Of a stretch of DNA of 64,000 nt, positions 1 to 8,538 are shown one piece after another. Made by a program: the position numbers and the translations under genes. The stretch is from Frankia sp. RB7. GTDB lineage: Bacteria; Pseudomonadota; Alphaproteobacteria; Rhizobiales; Xanthobacteraceae. Every line of letters starts with the position of its first letter. The stretch's first letter is position 1. The DNA is taken from the NCBI GenBank assembly GCA_030403585.1, contig JAUEPE010000013.1:62001-126000 (forward strand). The letters run 5' to 3'. Below the pieces are notes generated by a model. The model made no database searches. It worked only from the letters and a program-made list of their open reading frames with translations, and was not told the DNA's origin.

Positions 1-210
1 TCCCGGCGGCAGATCCGTATCGGGCAGCTTCGGCGAGGTCATCTCGACGGCGTATTCCGCACCATTGGCGCCGAGACCATCGTCGCCGTCGTCGGCGCGC
101 AAATTGGCAAACGCCAGCGCGGCCCCGCCGAGATGCAGGCCAATCGCGGCAATCGCGGCCAGAATCCAGAGCCGCCGGGATGGTTTCGCCTCGATTAAAG
201 GGTCGGACAT
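1..210 (-). CDS. tonB: TonB-family energy transducer, N-terminal part (runs off the window)
   Basis: Read on the minus strand from an ATG at 210, the frame stays open to the window edge (70 codons). It begins with a short cytoplasmic segment (MSDPLIEAKPSRR), then one hydrophobic segment (about residues 14-35, LWILAAIAAIGLHLGGAALAF), then a periplasmic stretch turning proline-rich (SPKLPDTDLPPG). That single N-terminal anchor with a Pro-rich periplasmic linker is the TonB arrangement. The start lies 10 bp after the exbD stop, so it is the last visible gene of an exbB-exbD-tonB operon. TonB would pass proton-motive energy from ExbB/ExbD to the outer-membrane receptors encoded just upstream. The C-terminal receptor-contacting domain is outside the window, so the family call rests on topology and context. 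Confidence 0.85.
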   Translation of the reverse strand, partial: MSDPLIEAKPSRRLWILAAIAAIGLHLGGAALAFANLRADDGDDGLGANGAEYAVEMTSPKLPDTDLPPG

Positions 211-220
211 CGCGCTGCCG

Positions 221-682
221 TCAGGGTTGGACCGCTCCCTGCGCCGGCCCAGCCGCCGCAGGAGGTGCTTCGAGCGCCACCAGCTTGATCCGAGAATAGC
301 CGCCGGACCGCAGGATTTCCATGACGCCCATCAACTCGCCGTAAGGCACCGCCTTGTCGGCGCGCAGGAACACATATTTGTCCTTGCTCATGTCGGAGAT
401 CCCGTCGAGCGAGCTGACCAGGTCGGTCCGCTTGACCGCGTTTTCGCCGATTGCGAGCGTCAAATCGGGCTTGATGCTGACATAGGTCGGCTTGTCCGGC
501 TTCTTCTGCGGCGTCGCGCTCGAGGTCGGCAGGTCGATCGGAAGATCGACCGTCGACAGCGGTGCCGCGACCATGAAGATGATCAGCAGCACCAGGATGA
601 CGTCGATGAACGGCGTGACGTTGATGTCATGCGTTTCCGAGAACTCGTCGTCGTCATCGTTGTCGGTGAGCGAAACAGCCAT
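221..682 (-). CDS. exbD: Biopolymer transport protein ExbD
   Basis: The 153-residue protein has the ExbD layout: a short acidic cytoplasmic N-terminus (DNDDDDEFSETHDINVTPF), one membrane helix at about residues 24-45 (FIDVILVLLIIFMVAAPLS) and a periplasmic domain. The conserved membrane aspartate is present in INVTPFIDVILVLL, matching the residue required for proton-coupled function in this family. ExbD forms the inner-membrane motor with ExbB and TonB that powers siderophore receptors. It starts 3 bp downstream of the exbB stop and is followed 10 bp later by tonB, so all three are almost certainly co-transcribed. The placement next to iron receptors argues for TonB support rather than a TolQR or flagellar-type role. 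Confidence 0.95.
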   Translation of the reverse strand: MAVSLTDNDDDDEFSETHDINVTPFIDVILVLLIIFMVAAPLSTVDLPIDLPTSSATPQKKPDKPTYVSIKPDLTLAIGENAVKRTDLVSSLDGISDMSKDKYVFLRADKAVPYGELMGVMEILRSGGYSRIKLVALEAPPAAAGPAQGAVQP

Positions 683-685
683 TGC

Positions 686-1693
686 CTACTCCGCCGCGCG
701 CGAATGCGCGCTGCCGTGGCTGCGATCGAGATCGCGCGACAACAGCCGGGCGGCCGCGCCCGAGGCGCGGCTGACGAGCTCGAGATAGCTCCTCGTCACG
801 CGCGAGAAGTGATTGTAGATGATGACGGCGGGGATCGCCGCGACGAGACCGATGGCGGTTGCGAGCAGTGCCTCGGCGATGCCGGGCGCGACCACCGCGA
901 GGTTGGTGGTCTGCGACTTCGAGATGCCGATGAAGCTGTTCATGATGCCCCACACGGTGCCGAACAGGCCGACGAAAGGCGACGTCGAGCCGATGGTCGC
1001 GAGCACGCCCATGCCAATGCGGATGCGCCGTGCTTCCGCGCGCACGATCTCCGAAAAGCTCGAGGCAGCACGCTCCTTGATGCCGGTATCGCTGGACAGT
1101 CCGGCCGACATCCGCGCCTCTCGCAACGCAGCCGCAAGCAAGGACGGCAGGATGCCCCCCTTGGCGCCGAGTGCCATTTGTGCCTCCGCGAGCGACCGCA
1201 CGTCCGCGATTTTCTTAAGCGCCGAACGAAGCTTTGCGGAAGCGACCGACAGCTCGATCGACTTGGCGATGAGGACAGTCCAGGTCATCAGCGACGCAAA
1301 GGCGAGTCCGATCATCACCGCCTTCACGATGATGTCCGCCGACATGAACATCATCCAGGGCGACAATTCCTTCATGGCCGGCGCGATGCCGGCCTTCGCA
1401 GCGCCACCGGCGTCGGATGCCGGGACCACGGCAGCCTCGGTCGCGCTGGGCGCGACGGCCGCAGGCACCGCGGGGGCGGCAGTCGATGGCGCGGGCGCCG
1501 CAATCGCGCTGGGCTGCGCCGCGACAGCGGGAGCCGCCGGAGCCGGCTGAGCCGTCACAGGTGCCGTTGCCGCAACGGGCCGTGCCGGGGCGGCTGGCTG
1601 GGTTTGTGTCTGGGCAGAAACAGGAACCGCGAGCCAGGTGGCCGCCAGCAGCACGGCTGCAGCGAGGCCTGCTTGGAAAGATGTGATCTTCAT
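686..1693 (-). CDS. exbB: ExbB, MotA/TolQ/ExbB-family proton channel with long Pro/Ala-rich N-terminus
   Basis: The 335-residue protein starts with a signal-like hydrophobic segment ending near residue 27 (AVPVSAQ). A low-complexity Ala/Pro/Val region follows to about residue 95, then the MotA/TolQ/ExbB domain with three membrane helices (about 115-140, 225-255, 270-300, including [10 protein letters not shown] and [23 protein letters not shown]). The extension makes it about 90 residues longer than the E. coli protein; long N-termini occur in other alphaproteobacterial ExbB proteins. It is the proton-channel subunit energising TonB. Its start overlaps the stop of the upstream hydroxylase gene by 4 bp (ATGA), which suggests translational coupling inside one iron-uptake operon. 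Confidence 0.93.
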   Translation of the reverse strand: MKITSFQAGLAAAVLLAATWLAVPVSAQTQTQPAAPARPVAATAPVTAQPAPAAPAVAAQPSAIAAPAPSTAAPAVPAAVAPSATEAAVVPASDAGGAAKAGIAPAMKELSPWMMFMSADIIVKAVMIGLAFASLMTWTVLIAKSIELSVASAKLRSALKKIADVRSLAEAQMALGAKGGILPSLLAAALREARMSAGLSSDTGIKERAASSFSEIVRAEARRIRIGMGVLATIGSTSPFVGLFGTVWGIMNSFIGISKSQTTNLAVVAPGIAEALLATAIGLVAAIPAVIIYNHFSRVTRSYLELVSRASGAAARLLSRDLDRSHGSAHSRAAE

Positions 1694-2379
1694 ACTTCGG
1701 CCCAGATGCGAATGAGGTTGTGATAGATACCCGTCAATTTGACCGTTTCGGGATCGTCACGCCCGAGCCGGGCCACCAAAGCCTGAATGGCGGTGTCGAG
1801 GTCAAAGATCATGCTGCGGGCTTGATCGTCCCGTATCATGCTCTGAAGCCAGAAGAAAGACGCAACCCGTGCCCCCCTGGTCACAGGGGTGACCAGATGC
1901 AGGCTGCTGGCGGGATACAGCACACAGTCCCCGGCTGGCAACTTGACTTCGTGCGAGCCGTAGGTGTCCTCGATCACAAGTTCGCCACCGTCGTAATCCT
2001 CGGGCTCGCTGAGGAACAGCGTGACCGAAAGATCCGTGCGGATACGAAGGCCGGTCAGCCGGTCGCCGCGGATCGCGTTGTCGACATGCAGGCCGAAATG
2101 GTGGCCGCTGTCCGCCGCATAGCGGTTGAACAGCGGCGGAAAGATCTGGAGCGGGATTGCGGCCGCCAGAAACCGCGGGTTCGCCGTCAACGCCGAGATG
2201 ATGCGATGGCCGAGCTTGCGCGCGACCTCGCTATCCGGCGGCAACTGCTCGTTGCGCTTGACCATTGCTGACTGCGCGCCCGCGGTGGAACGGCCGTCTT
2301 CCCATTCGCTGGCGTCCATGATGCGACGGAACTCCGCCACATCTTCCTTGCTCAGGACACCGTCTATGCATGTCAGCAT
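1690..2379 (-). CDS. piuC: PKHD-type Fe(II)/2-oxoglutarate hydroxylase (PiuC/YbiX family)
   Basis: The 229-residue protein matches the PiuC/YbiX family in length and motifs. It has the iron-binding HxD pair at H98-x-D100 (GLHVDNAI), the distal histidine H161 ([12 protein letters not shown]) and the 2-oxoglutarate-binding arginine at about R171. The family's NEQLPPDS and FNRY segments are also visible. PiuC/YbiX genes sit beside catecholate-siderophore receptors such as fiu and piuA; their exact substrate is not firmly known. Here the gene lies 20 bp downstream of a Fiu-like receptor and overlaps exbB by 4 bp, the expected iron-uptake setting. Control by iron is inferred from the Irr-like boxes upstream of the receptor. 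Confidence 0.92.
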   Translation of the reverse strand: MLTCIDGVLSKEDVAEFRRIMDASEWEDGRSTAGAQSAMVKRNEQLPPDSEVARKLGHRIISALTANPRFLAAAIPLQIFPPLFNRYAADSGHHFGLHVDNAIRGDRLTGLRIRTDLSVTLFLSEPEDYDGGELVIEDTYGSHEVKLPAGDCVLYPASSLHLVTPVTRGARVASFFWLQSMIRDDQARSMIFDLDTAIQALVARLGRDDPETVKLTGIYHNLIRIWAEV

Positions 2380-2399
2380 GGCACCTCGTCATCTCTCCA

Positions 2400-4952
2400 T
2401 CAGTAGCGCGCCGAGATCGTCAGATAAGCGGCACGTCCTGGTGCTTCGAGCACGAAGGGCGCGGTGCTTTGATACAGCGCGTCATAGTAGCGCTTGTCGA
2501 AGATGTTGTTCACATACACCTTCAGGCGCCAGTTCTTGTTGATTTTCGCTTCCGCGAACGCATCGAACCGCCAGTAGCTGGGGATGGACGTACCCGCGTT
2601 TGCGGCGAGCAAGGTGCCGCCGTAAATCTGGGATCGATACACCGCCTGTCCGCCGAGCTCCCAAGTGTCGTCAATCTGGTACTTCGACAGCAGGCTAAAC
2701 GACTGGTGCGCAACATTGGCGAGCGGACGCCCGACATTGGTCGAGTAAAGCAACGGTGCCGGCATCGCCGCCGCCGGCTCATTCGACTGCGTCACTCGCG
2801 ACTGCATCAAGACCAGTCCGCCGAACACGCTCCACTTGTCGGTGATCTTTCCGCCGACGCCCAGATCAATGCCGCGGACATAATATGCCGAGCCCGCCGT
2901 GATGCATGCGGTCGTCGCGCCAGTATAGGGACAGTTCGCGGTTGCGGCCGCGGCGCTGGCGACGTTGAACGCCTCGCGCGCATTTTCCTTGTTGGTCTGG
3001 AACAGCGCCGCGGTGAGCAGAAGGTGGCGGTCGAACAGCTCCCATTTGGTACCGATCTCGATGGCCTTGTTCTTCTCGGGCCCGAAGATCTGGATTCCGT
3101 TACCGGCGACCGCGGGAGCTAGGCCGCCATAGGCGGTGCTGGTCCCGTCGAATTCGGCGCCGACCGGATTGGAAGAGGTCGCATAGGCCACATAGACGCT
3201 GCCATTCGGCAGCGGCTTCAAAGTGAGGCCCAGGTTAAAGCTCGGAAGCCCATATTCGGCTTTCTGCTGGCCAAACACGCTCTTGCCGCTGACCGTGCTG
3301 TAGCCGGCGGTGTTGACGCTGTAATCGTCGTAGCGGAGGCCACCATTAAGGATCAGCAGATCATGATAGTTGGCGCTGTCGACGACATAGCCACTGACAG
3401 TGTCGATTCCAATATTGGTTCCCAACCCGGACAGGCCGCCCGGTATCGGGAAAGGAAGATTGGTGTATTGCGGAGAGAACACGCTCACGTCGGTCTTCGA
3501 TCCGGTCCCGCTGAAGGGAGTGCCAGTTACGAGCTCCGAGCTGAGCCCCGTGTATTTGTCGATGAACGAGCGCTCACGGTCGTATTCGATACCTCCAAGC
3601 AAGGTGTGCTTGAAGCCAAGCCCATCGTTGAATTTGTAGGTCGCCTCGGTCTGATTGGCGAAAACGTCCGTGACTTGGAAGCGGCTCTGCGGATTGGCGC
3701 TGAGCGTCGAAAGCGAGAGTGGGTTCGCCAGCACCGGCGCTTCGGGAAGCGTACCGATGTAATTCTGCGTCGAACGTGATTCCCTGACCTTGTTGCTCAG
3801 CATCAGGTCAGGCGTGATCTGCACTTCCGCGTTGATCGTGCCGATATCCTGACCGGTCCGATAGAAGTCGCGATTGACGAAGCCATAGAAATTATTTCGG
3901 TTGACGCCGAAGTCCGGGAACGGCCCCCCCGCGGTGGTCGCCGTGCTCGGCCGGTAATAGGGCACGCCGAAGTCAGGGATGCCGGTGAGCTCGGTATGGA
4001 TGTAGTTGCCGGTAATCTTGACGGCGTCGACCGGCTTCCACGTCGCCGCGACGAAGCCACCATCGCGATTGTCCTTTACATAATCACGCCCCGCGACATT
4101 CGCATCCTGGAACAAGCCGCCGGCGCGGATGGCAAGAGATGGGCTGACCACCTGATTGACGTCGAGCGTCACACGCTTGGTCTGGTCGGTGCCAAACATG
4201 GTGTCCATGTTGTAGAAGCTCTTCTCCGTCGTGGCCTGCTTGGTCACGATGTTGATCGCGCCGCCAGCAGTGCCGCGGCCGGCAAAGGACGACGCCGGGC
4301 CGCGCAGGATCTCGACCTGCTCGGTGAAGAAATTCTCTCGCACGCTGACGCCGGCATCGCGCACGCCGTCGATGAAGACGTCGTTACGCGCGTCGAAGCC
4401 GCGGATGAAGAAGCGATCGCCGAAGGCGTTGCCGCCTTCGCCGGAGCCGAGCGTAACGCCGGCGGTGCTCAGGATCGCCTGCTTCAGCGACGTGGCGTTC
4501 TTGTCTTCGAGCAGTTCCTTCGACAGCACCGTCACCGACCGCGGCGTGTCGACCAGCTTCTCCGGAAACTTGCCGCTGGCCTGGACATGATCGACCTTGT
4601 AGGGCGCGGCGGGGTCCGCATAGGGATTGCGGTCGGGCGCCGGAGCGGCCGCATCGACGACCGGCGCCGTCGCAGCCTGTTGCCGCTGTGCGGCACGGCG
4701 CAGCGCATTGCGGGCGCGGATCTGCTCGGGCGTCGGCTTCGCGGCGGTGGAGCGCGGACGTTCCTTGGGCGCATCGACGTTCACGGGCGGAAGGTTGGAC
4801 TGCTGTGCCTGCGCGCCGGTGGAAACTGACGCGACCGCAATCAAACTCGCGACGGCCGACACGGTCTTGCCGGTCGCGCCTTCGAGATTGCCGCCAAATG
4901 ATTTCCGAACCGCGACCGAACGCAACGACCTCGGTGTTCTTGTAACGCCCAT
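2400..4952 (-). CDS. TonB-dependent siderophore receptor, Fiu-like (receptor 1)
   Basis: The protein is 850 residues from the ATG at 4952, preceded by a GGGG-rich ribosome site; the frame extends to a GTG at 5075 but the extra residues do not look like a leader. A long basic N-region and a signal peptide ending in TGAQAQ come first. Then come a TonB-box-like segment (LPPVNVDAP), an Ala/Arg/Gln-rich linker, the plug (TPRSVTVLSKELLED, RGFDARNDVFIDGVRD, GGAINIVTKQ) and a 22-strand-type barrel ending in aromatic YLTISARY. It imports ferric siderophore across the outer membrane, probably a catecholate type given the PiuC neighbour. It is a paralogue of the next receptor, with near-identical plug segments. 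Irr-box-like sites at 5111-5150 suggest iron control. Confidence 0.93.
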   Translation of the reverse strand: MGVTRTPRSLRSVAVRKSFGGNLEGATGKTVSAVASLIAVASVSTGAQAQQSNLPPVNVDAPKERPRSTAAKPTPEQIRARNALRRAAQRQQAATAPVVDAAAPAPDRNPYADPAAPYKVDHVQASGKFPEKLVDTPRSVTVLSKELLEDKNATSLKQAILSTAGVTLGSGEGGNAFGDRFFIRGFDARNDVFIDGVRDAGVSVRENFFTEQVEILRGPASSFAGRGTAGGAINIVTKQATTEKSFYNMDTMFGTDQTKRVTLDVNQVVSPSLAIRAGGLFQDANVAGRDYVKDNRDGGFVAATWKPVDAVKITGNYIHTELTGIPDFGVPYYRPSTATTAGGPFPDFGVNRNNFYGFVNRDFYRTGQDIGTINAEVQITPDLMLSNKVRESRSTQNYIGTLPEAPVLANPLSLSTLSANPQSRFQVTDVFANQTEATYKFNDGLGFKHTLLGGIEYDRERSFIDKYTGLSSELVTGTPFSGTGSKTDVSVFSPQYTNLPFPIPGGLSGLGTNIGIDTVSGYVVDSANYHDLLILNGGLRYDDYSVNTAGYSTVSGKSVFGQQKAEYGLPSFNLGLTLKPLPNGSVYVAYATSSNPVGAEFDGTSTAYGGLAPAVAGNGIQIFGPEKNKAIEIGTKWELFDRHLLLTAALFQTNKENAREAFNVASAAAATANCPYTGATTACITAGSAYYVRGIDLGVGGKITDKWSVFGGLVLMQSRVTQSNEPAAAMPAPLLYSTNVGRPLANVAHQSFSLLSKYQIDDTWELGGQAVYRSQIYGGTLLAANAGTSIPSYWRFDAFAEAKINKNWRLKVYVNNIFDKRYYDALYQSTAPFVLEAPGRAAYLTISARY

Positions 4953-5082
4953 CACACGCCCCACTGTGCTTCTGCTTCCAATCGTCGCGTTGCGACAACG
5001 CGACGCATTGGTGCTATCGAGCGTGCTTATGGGGGTCAACGCGATCACGGCAACACTGCGCAACAAACCAGCCACTTCATAG

Positions 5083-5151
5083 CGATTCTAAACTTGCTTG
5101 CGCACTCCAGTTTTAAACCGTTCTAAACTGAAATTTGTAAGCGTTCTAAAC
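5083..5151 (-). promoter_or_regulatory. Cluster of Irr-box/ICE-like sites upstream of receptor 1
   Basis: Three TTCTAAA half-sites lie in the same orientation at 5086-5092, 5121-5127 and 5144-5150. The last two each form a 17-bp imperfect palindrome of the TTTAGAA-N3-TTCTAAA type: TTTTAAA-CCG-TTCTAAA at 5111-5127 and TTTGTAA-GCG-TTCTAAA at 5134-5150, with 12 of 14 arm positions matching in each. This inverted repeat resembles the iron control element bound by Irr in Bradyrhizobium. The sites sit about 160-200 bp upstream of the chosen receptor-1 start at 4952. Irr binding is inferred from the motif, not shown. Confidence 0.6.
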
Positions 5152-5199
5152 TGGTACCAAGATGCTGATGGCGCGCATCGCGGTCGATTGCTGAAGAGA

Positions 5200-5227
5200 C
5201 GGGATGCCTGCCGTGGCAGACATCCCG
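5200..5227 (-). terminator. Hairpin downstream of receptor 2
   Basis: CGGGATG-c-CTGCC (5200-5212) pairs with GGCAG-a-CATCCCG (5215-5227), giving a 12-bp stem with one mismatch and a 2-nt loop in the DNA. It lies 27 bp beyond the receptor-2 stop and before the promoter region of receptor 1. No T-run follows on the minus strand, so it could be a weak terminator or an mRNA-stabilising hairpin. Confidence 0.5.
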
Positions 5228-5254
5228 ATTTGGGTCGGCGCAATCAGAGCTTCA

Positions 5255-7579
5255 TCAGAACTTGGCCGTCGTGATGATATAGAACGCCCGCCCGGGCGCG
5301 ACCGCGACAAACGGCACGGCGCTGCGATAGAGCGTGTCGTAGTAGAGTTTGTTGGTGAGATTCTGCGCGTAGAACTTCATGGTCCAGTTCTTGTCGAGCT
5401 TCTTCTCGACGAACGCATCGAAGCGCCAGTAGCTCGGCAGCTCGTTGCCGGTATTGGCCGCGAACGTGCCGCCATAGACCTTGGAGCGGTACACGGCCTG
5501 CCCGCCGACTTCCCAATCGCCGTCGAACTTGTACTTGGTCAGCATGCTGAACGACTGGTGTGCGACGTTGGCGAGCTGCAGGCCGAGATTGGAGGCGATG
5601 TTGCTCTGCGTGACCTTGGACTGCATCAGCACCAGGCCGCCGAAGATGCTCCAGCGATCGGTAATCTTGCCCTCGGCCTCGATGTCGATGCCCTGGATGC
5701 GGTAGGCCGCATTCGAGGTGAGCAGGCCCGCAGCGTTGGTCTCGCGCGCGTTGTCCTTCGTCGTCTGGAACAGCGCGGCGCTGACCAGCAGGTGACGATC
5801 GGCGAGCTCCCATTTGGTACCGAGCTCGGCCGCCTTGTTGCGCTCGGGCCCAAGCAGAACGGTCGAGTTGGCGGGAACGCCGCCGTAGTCGGTGCCGGTT
5901 GCGTCGAGCTCCGAGCCGAACGGATTGGCCGAGGTCGCATATGCCGCGTAGATGCTGCCGATCGACGTCGGCTTGTAGACCAGGCCGACGTTGTAGTTGA
6001 CCAGATCTGAGTTCATTTTCAGATAAGCCGCGTTGGTCGACGAGCTCATGTTGTAGCCGTCGTAGCGGATACCACCATTGACGATGATGGTGTCCTGCCA
6101 GTTCGCGGTGTCCATGACGTAGACGCTGCTGGTGTTGACGCCATAGCGCGTTGGATTGCCCGTCAGTGTCGGCGTGCCGAAGCCGCCGACATAAGTCGAC
6201 TGAGGGGAGTAGAGATTGATCCCCGAAAGAGCCCCGTTGCTCGTGAAACCGGAGCCGGCCAGCTCCGATGCGAGACCCGAGTAACGGTCGATCGAGATGT
6301 TCTCGTTGGTGTATTCGACGCCGAGCACCGCGGTATGCTTGACCCCGCCGGTGTCGAGCTTGAACGTGGCCTCGTTCTGGTTGGCCCACACGTCCACGGT
6401 CTGGTAGCGGCTCTGCGCACTCGCCGTCGTGGTCCAGAGCAGCGGATTGACGTTGGTCGTCACCGGGTTCTGCGGCAGCGTGCCGATATAGTTGAGCAGC
6501 GAATGCTCGCCGCGAACCTTGCTGCTCAGCGTGATGGCCTCGTTGACCTTGTACTCCGCGGTCGCCGTGCCGAAATCCTGCCGCGCGGTCTGGAAGTCGC
6601 GGTTGAGGAAGCCATACCAGGTTCCCCGCGGAATGCCGGCCGACGTCACCGGCACATTGCCCTGCTTGTAATAGGGCACGCCGAAATCGGGCAGGCCGCT
6701 GAGATCGGTGTGGACGTAGTTGGTCGTGATCTTGATGTCGTTGGTCGGCGTGTACCTGGTCGACAGGAAGGTGCCCCAGCGATCGTCGGTCACGTAGTTG
6801 CGGCCGGCGACATTGGCGTCCTGGAACAGGCCGCCGGTGCGGACCGAGAACGAGGGATCGACGACCTGGTTGACGTCGAGCGTGACGCGCTTGGTCCTGT
6901 CGGTGCCGAACTCGGTATCCATCCGCTTGAAATTGACGTCGCCGGCCTGCTTGGTGACGATGTTGATGGCACCGCCGGCAGTGCCGCGGCCGGCATAGGA
7001 CGATGCCGGTCCGCGCAAAATCTCGATCTGCTCGGTGAAGAAATTCTCGCGGATCGACACGGCGGGATCGCGGATGCCATCGATGAAGACGTCGTTGCGC
7101 GCATCGAAGCCGCGGATGAAGAAGCGGTCGCCGAAGGCGTTGCCGCCCTCGCCCGACCCCAGCGTCACGCCGGCGGTCGAACGCCCGATCTCCTTGAGCG
7201 TCGTCGCGTTCTTGTCCTCGAGCACTTCCTTGCTGAGCACCGTGATCGTCTTCGGCGTGTTCAGCATCGGCTCGGGAAATTTGCCGGAGGCCTGGACGTG
7301 GTCGACCTTGTAGGGCGCGGCCGGGTCGGCATAGGGATTGCGATCGACGGCGCCGGCGGGTGCCGGTGCCGCGGCGGCAGCCTGCTGCTGCGCCTGCTGG
7401 CGCTGCGCGGCGCGGCGAAGCGCGTTGCGCGCACGGACCTGCTCCGGCGTCGGCTTCGAGGCCGCCGGACGCGAACGCTCGACGGGCGCGTCGACATTCA
7501 CCGGCGGCAGGTTCGACTGCTGCGCCTGCGCGCCGCTCGACACCGACGCCACCGCAATCAGTCCGGCAACGGCCGACAC
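5255..7579 (-). CDS. TonB-dependent siderophore receptor, Fiu-like (receptor 2), 5' end apparently frameshifted
   Basis: The open frame gives 774 residues from a GTG at 7579. From the first residues it parallels receptor 1: signal-peptide core (SAVAGLIAVASVSSGAQA), TonB-box-like LPPVNVDAP, linker RARNALRRAAQRQQ, plug motifs (RGFDARNDVFIDGIRD, GRGTAGGAINIVTKQ) and a C-terminal barrel ending FYIITTAKF. It would import a ferric siderophore powered by the TonB system downstream. The GTG start leaves no basic N-region. A leader resembling receptor 1's (PRSLRAIAARNSF) begins at an ATG (7677 or 7662) in a different frame, and a TGA blocks the receptor frame at about 7595. Either a recent frameshift disabled the leader, or the sequence has an indel error there. 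The start is therefore uncertain; the receptor identity is not. Confidence 0.85.
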   Translation of the reverse strand: MSAVAGLIAVASVSSGAQAQQSNLPPVNVDAPVERSRPAASKPTPEQVRARNALRRAAQRQQAQQQAAAAAPAPAGAVDRNPYADPAAPYKVDHVQASGKFPEPMLNTPKTITVLSKEVLEDKNATTLKEIGRSTAGVTLGSGEGGNAFGDRFFIRGFDARNDVFIDGIRDPAVSIRENFFTEQIEILRGPASSYAGRGTAGGAINIVTKQAGDVNFKRMDTEFGTDRTKRVTLDVNQVVDPSFSVRTGGLFQDANVAGRNYVTDDRWGTFLSTRYTPTNDIKITTNYVHTDLSGLPDFGVPYYKQGNVPVTSAGIPRGTWYGFLNRDFQTARQDFGTATAEYKVNEAITLSSKVRGEHSLLNYIGTLPQNPVTTNVNPLLWTTTASAQSRYQTVDVWANQNEATFKLDTGGVKHTAVLGVEYTNENISIDRYSGLASELAGSGFTSNGALSGINLYSPQSTYVGGFGTPTLTGNPTRYGVNTSSVYVMDTANWQDTIIVNGGIRYDGYNMSSSTNAAYLKMNSDLVNYNVGLVYKPTSIGSIYAAYATSANPFGSELDATGTDYGGVPANSTVLLGPERNKAAELGTKWELADRHLLVSAALFQTTKDNARETNAAGLLTSNAAYRIQGIDIEAEGKITDRWSIFGGLVLMQSKVTQSNIASNLGLQLANVAHQSFSMLTKYKFDGDWEVGGQAVYRSKVYGGTFAANTGNELPSYWRFDAFVEKKLDKNWTMKFYAQNLTNKLYYDTLYRSAVPFVAVAPGRAFYIITTAKF

Positions 7580-7896
7580 CGCCTTGCCGGAATTGCATCA
7601 AGTTCAAACGAATTTCTTGCCGCGATCGCACGCAGCGATCGCGGAGCTACCGCCAGCCCCATTCCAACGCACCCCATTTATAGTTCGTCGATCCGCAACA
7701 TGCGCGACGAACGATGAGGTGGTGCTATCGGCCGCGAAAAATCAGGTCAATGCGAGGAGACGCGCGCGACCACTTGAATCGCTCCAGTTCAAATCGATTC
7801 TAATATTTCGAAATTGAAATTGCTAAAATGTCGCGCGACGTATTGAAGCAGTCGGACACAGCAGCGCTTGTCTTCGCGCATTATTTTACGCAGCCG
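7580..7896. other. Leader remnant and upstream region of receptor 2
   Basis: This stretch without an assigned gene holds the out-of-frame leader of receptor 2 (ATG at 7677 or 7662, reading PRSLRAIAARNSF) and its upstream region. At 7788-7804 a degenerate Irr-like site reads ATTAGAA-TCG-ATTTGAA on the minus strand (10 of 14 arm positions fit TTTAGAA-N3-TTCTAAA). The rest is AT-richer than its surroundings, as expected of a promoter. No other gene is visible. Confidence 0.5.
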
Positions 7897-8139
7897 TCAG
7901 TCGCTGCTCGGCGGCTTCATCAGCGAGAACAATTCGTCGACGGTACGCTGCGCGGTCGCACGCACGCGATCGCTGTTGTCCATGCCGGCGATATTGATAC
8001 CGCTGACGACGGCTTTGATCTCGTCGCGGAAATCGGTGAGGAAGCGCAAGGGATCGCGCTGCTCGTTGGCAACGCGCGCGATCAACCCCGTGATCAGAAT
8101 CTGACACGCGATCAGCTTGCCGTTCAGCTCGTCCATCAT
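7897..8139 (-). CDS. Small hypothetical protein, 80 residues, next to an Irr-box-like site
   Basis: The start is placed at the tandem ATG ATG (8139/8136) because a GGGAG ribosome site lies 6-8 bp upstream. The frame extends to 8364, but those residues look non-coding. The product (MMDELNGKLIACQILITGLI then an Arg/Asp-rich half ending SLMKPPSSD) is a small, mostly helical soluble protein without a membrane segment or recognised domain. A well-formed TTTAGAA-CCG-TCCTAAC palindrome lies 70 bp upstream, so it may belong to the iron regulon. I do not recognise the family. The coding call rests on the ribosome site and a plausible amino-acid composition. Confidence 0.6.
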   Translation of the reverse strand: MMDELNGKLIACQILITGLIARVANEQRDPLRFLTDFRDEIKAVVSGINIAGMDNSDRVRATAQRTVDELFSLMKPPSSD

Positions 8140-8538
8140 ATGCTCCCGTTGTGGCGGGCCGGTATGGACGACGCTGATTTTCCTGACAACCGAAACGGCA
8201 CGCAGCCGGTTTAGAACCGTCCTAACTGCGATCAATCCGAGACATCGAAGCTGCGTCCAACCGCGTGCAAACGCCACGCGCATGATCGACCGCTCACGCG
8301 GTCCGCGGGTACTGCCTGGCTTTTGCACTTTGCCGGCTTGCGTCGGGAAAATGCAGCACTGCACACCGCCGCGCCACCCGGTTGCCTGCGGAGTGCAAAG
8401 CTTTCCAATTGTTTAGGATTCTCAGCCGATAGTGCTGTTTACACTGGAACTTGGCGTGTATTATACAACACGCGCCGGGACCCCGTTTGCTGGCACCGCA
8501 ATTCGTTCCTTTGGGCATACAAGCCGAACCGAATAGAT
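8140..8538. other. Divergent intergenic region between the small iron-linked ORF and the RND efflux operon
   Basis: No gene is supported here. The region holds the Irr-like box at 8210-8226 and, nearer the efflux gene, a possible plus-strand promoter: TTTACA at 8438-8443 and TATTAT at 8459-8464 (spacing 15). An imperfect palindrome of the form GTGT-N8-ACAC at 8456-8471 overlaps the -10 and could be an operator. These promoter assignments are by eye. Confidence 0.35.
8210..8226 (-). promoter_or_regulatory. Irr-box/ICE-like palindrome
   Basis: TTTAGAA-CCG-TCCTAAC matches the TTTAGAA-N3-TTCTAAA iron-control-element pattern at 12 of 14 arm positions. It lies 70 bp upstream of the 80-residue ORF (minus strand) and 313 bp upstream of the efflux gene on the plus strand. 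Orientation and distance favour the small ORF as the target. Confidence 0.6.

Noticed and set aside
65..1723. 552-residue plus-strand ORF opposite exbB/exbD
   Set aside because: It is antisense to well-supported exbB and exbD, is arginine- and histidine-rich low-complexity sequence, and has no domain.
5244..7631. 795-residue minus-strand ORF in another frame of receptor 2
   Set aside because: Its translation is Arg/Gln/Gly-rich without any receptor motif, while the alternative frame has full TonB-receptor motifs. It reflects GC codon bias.
8323..8538. N-terminal extension of the first RND adaptor
   Set aside because: The upstream residues are not leader-like. The ATG at 8539 is directly followed by a proper signal-anchor.
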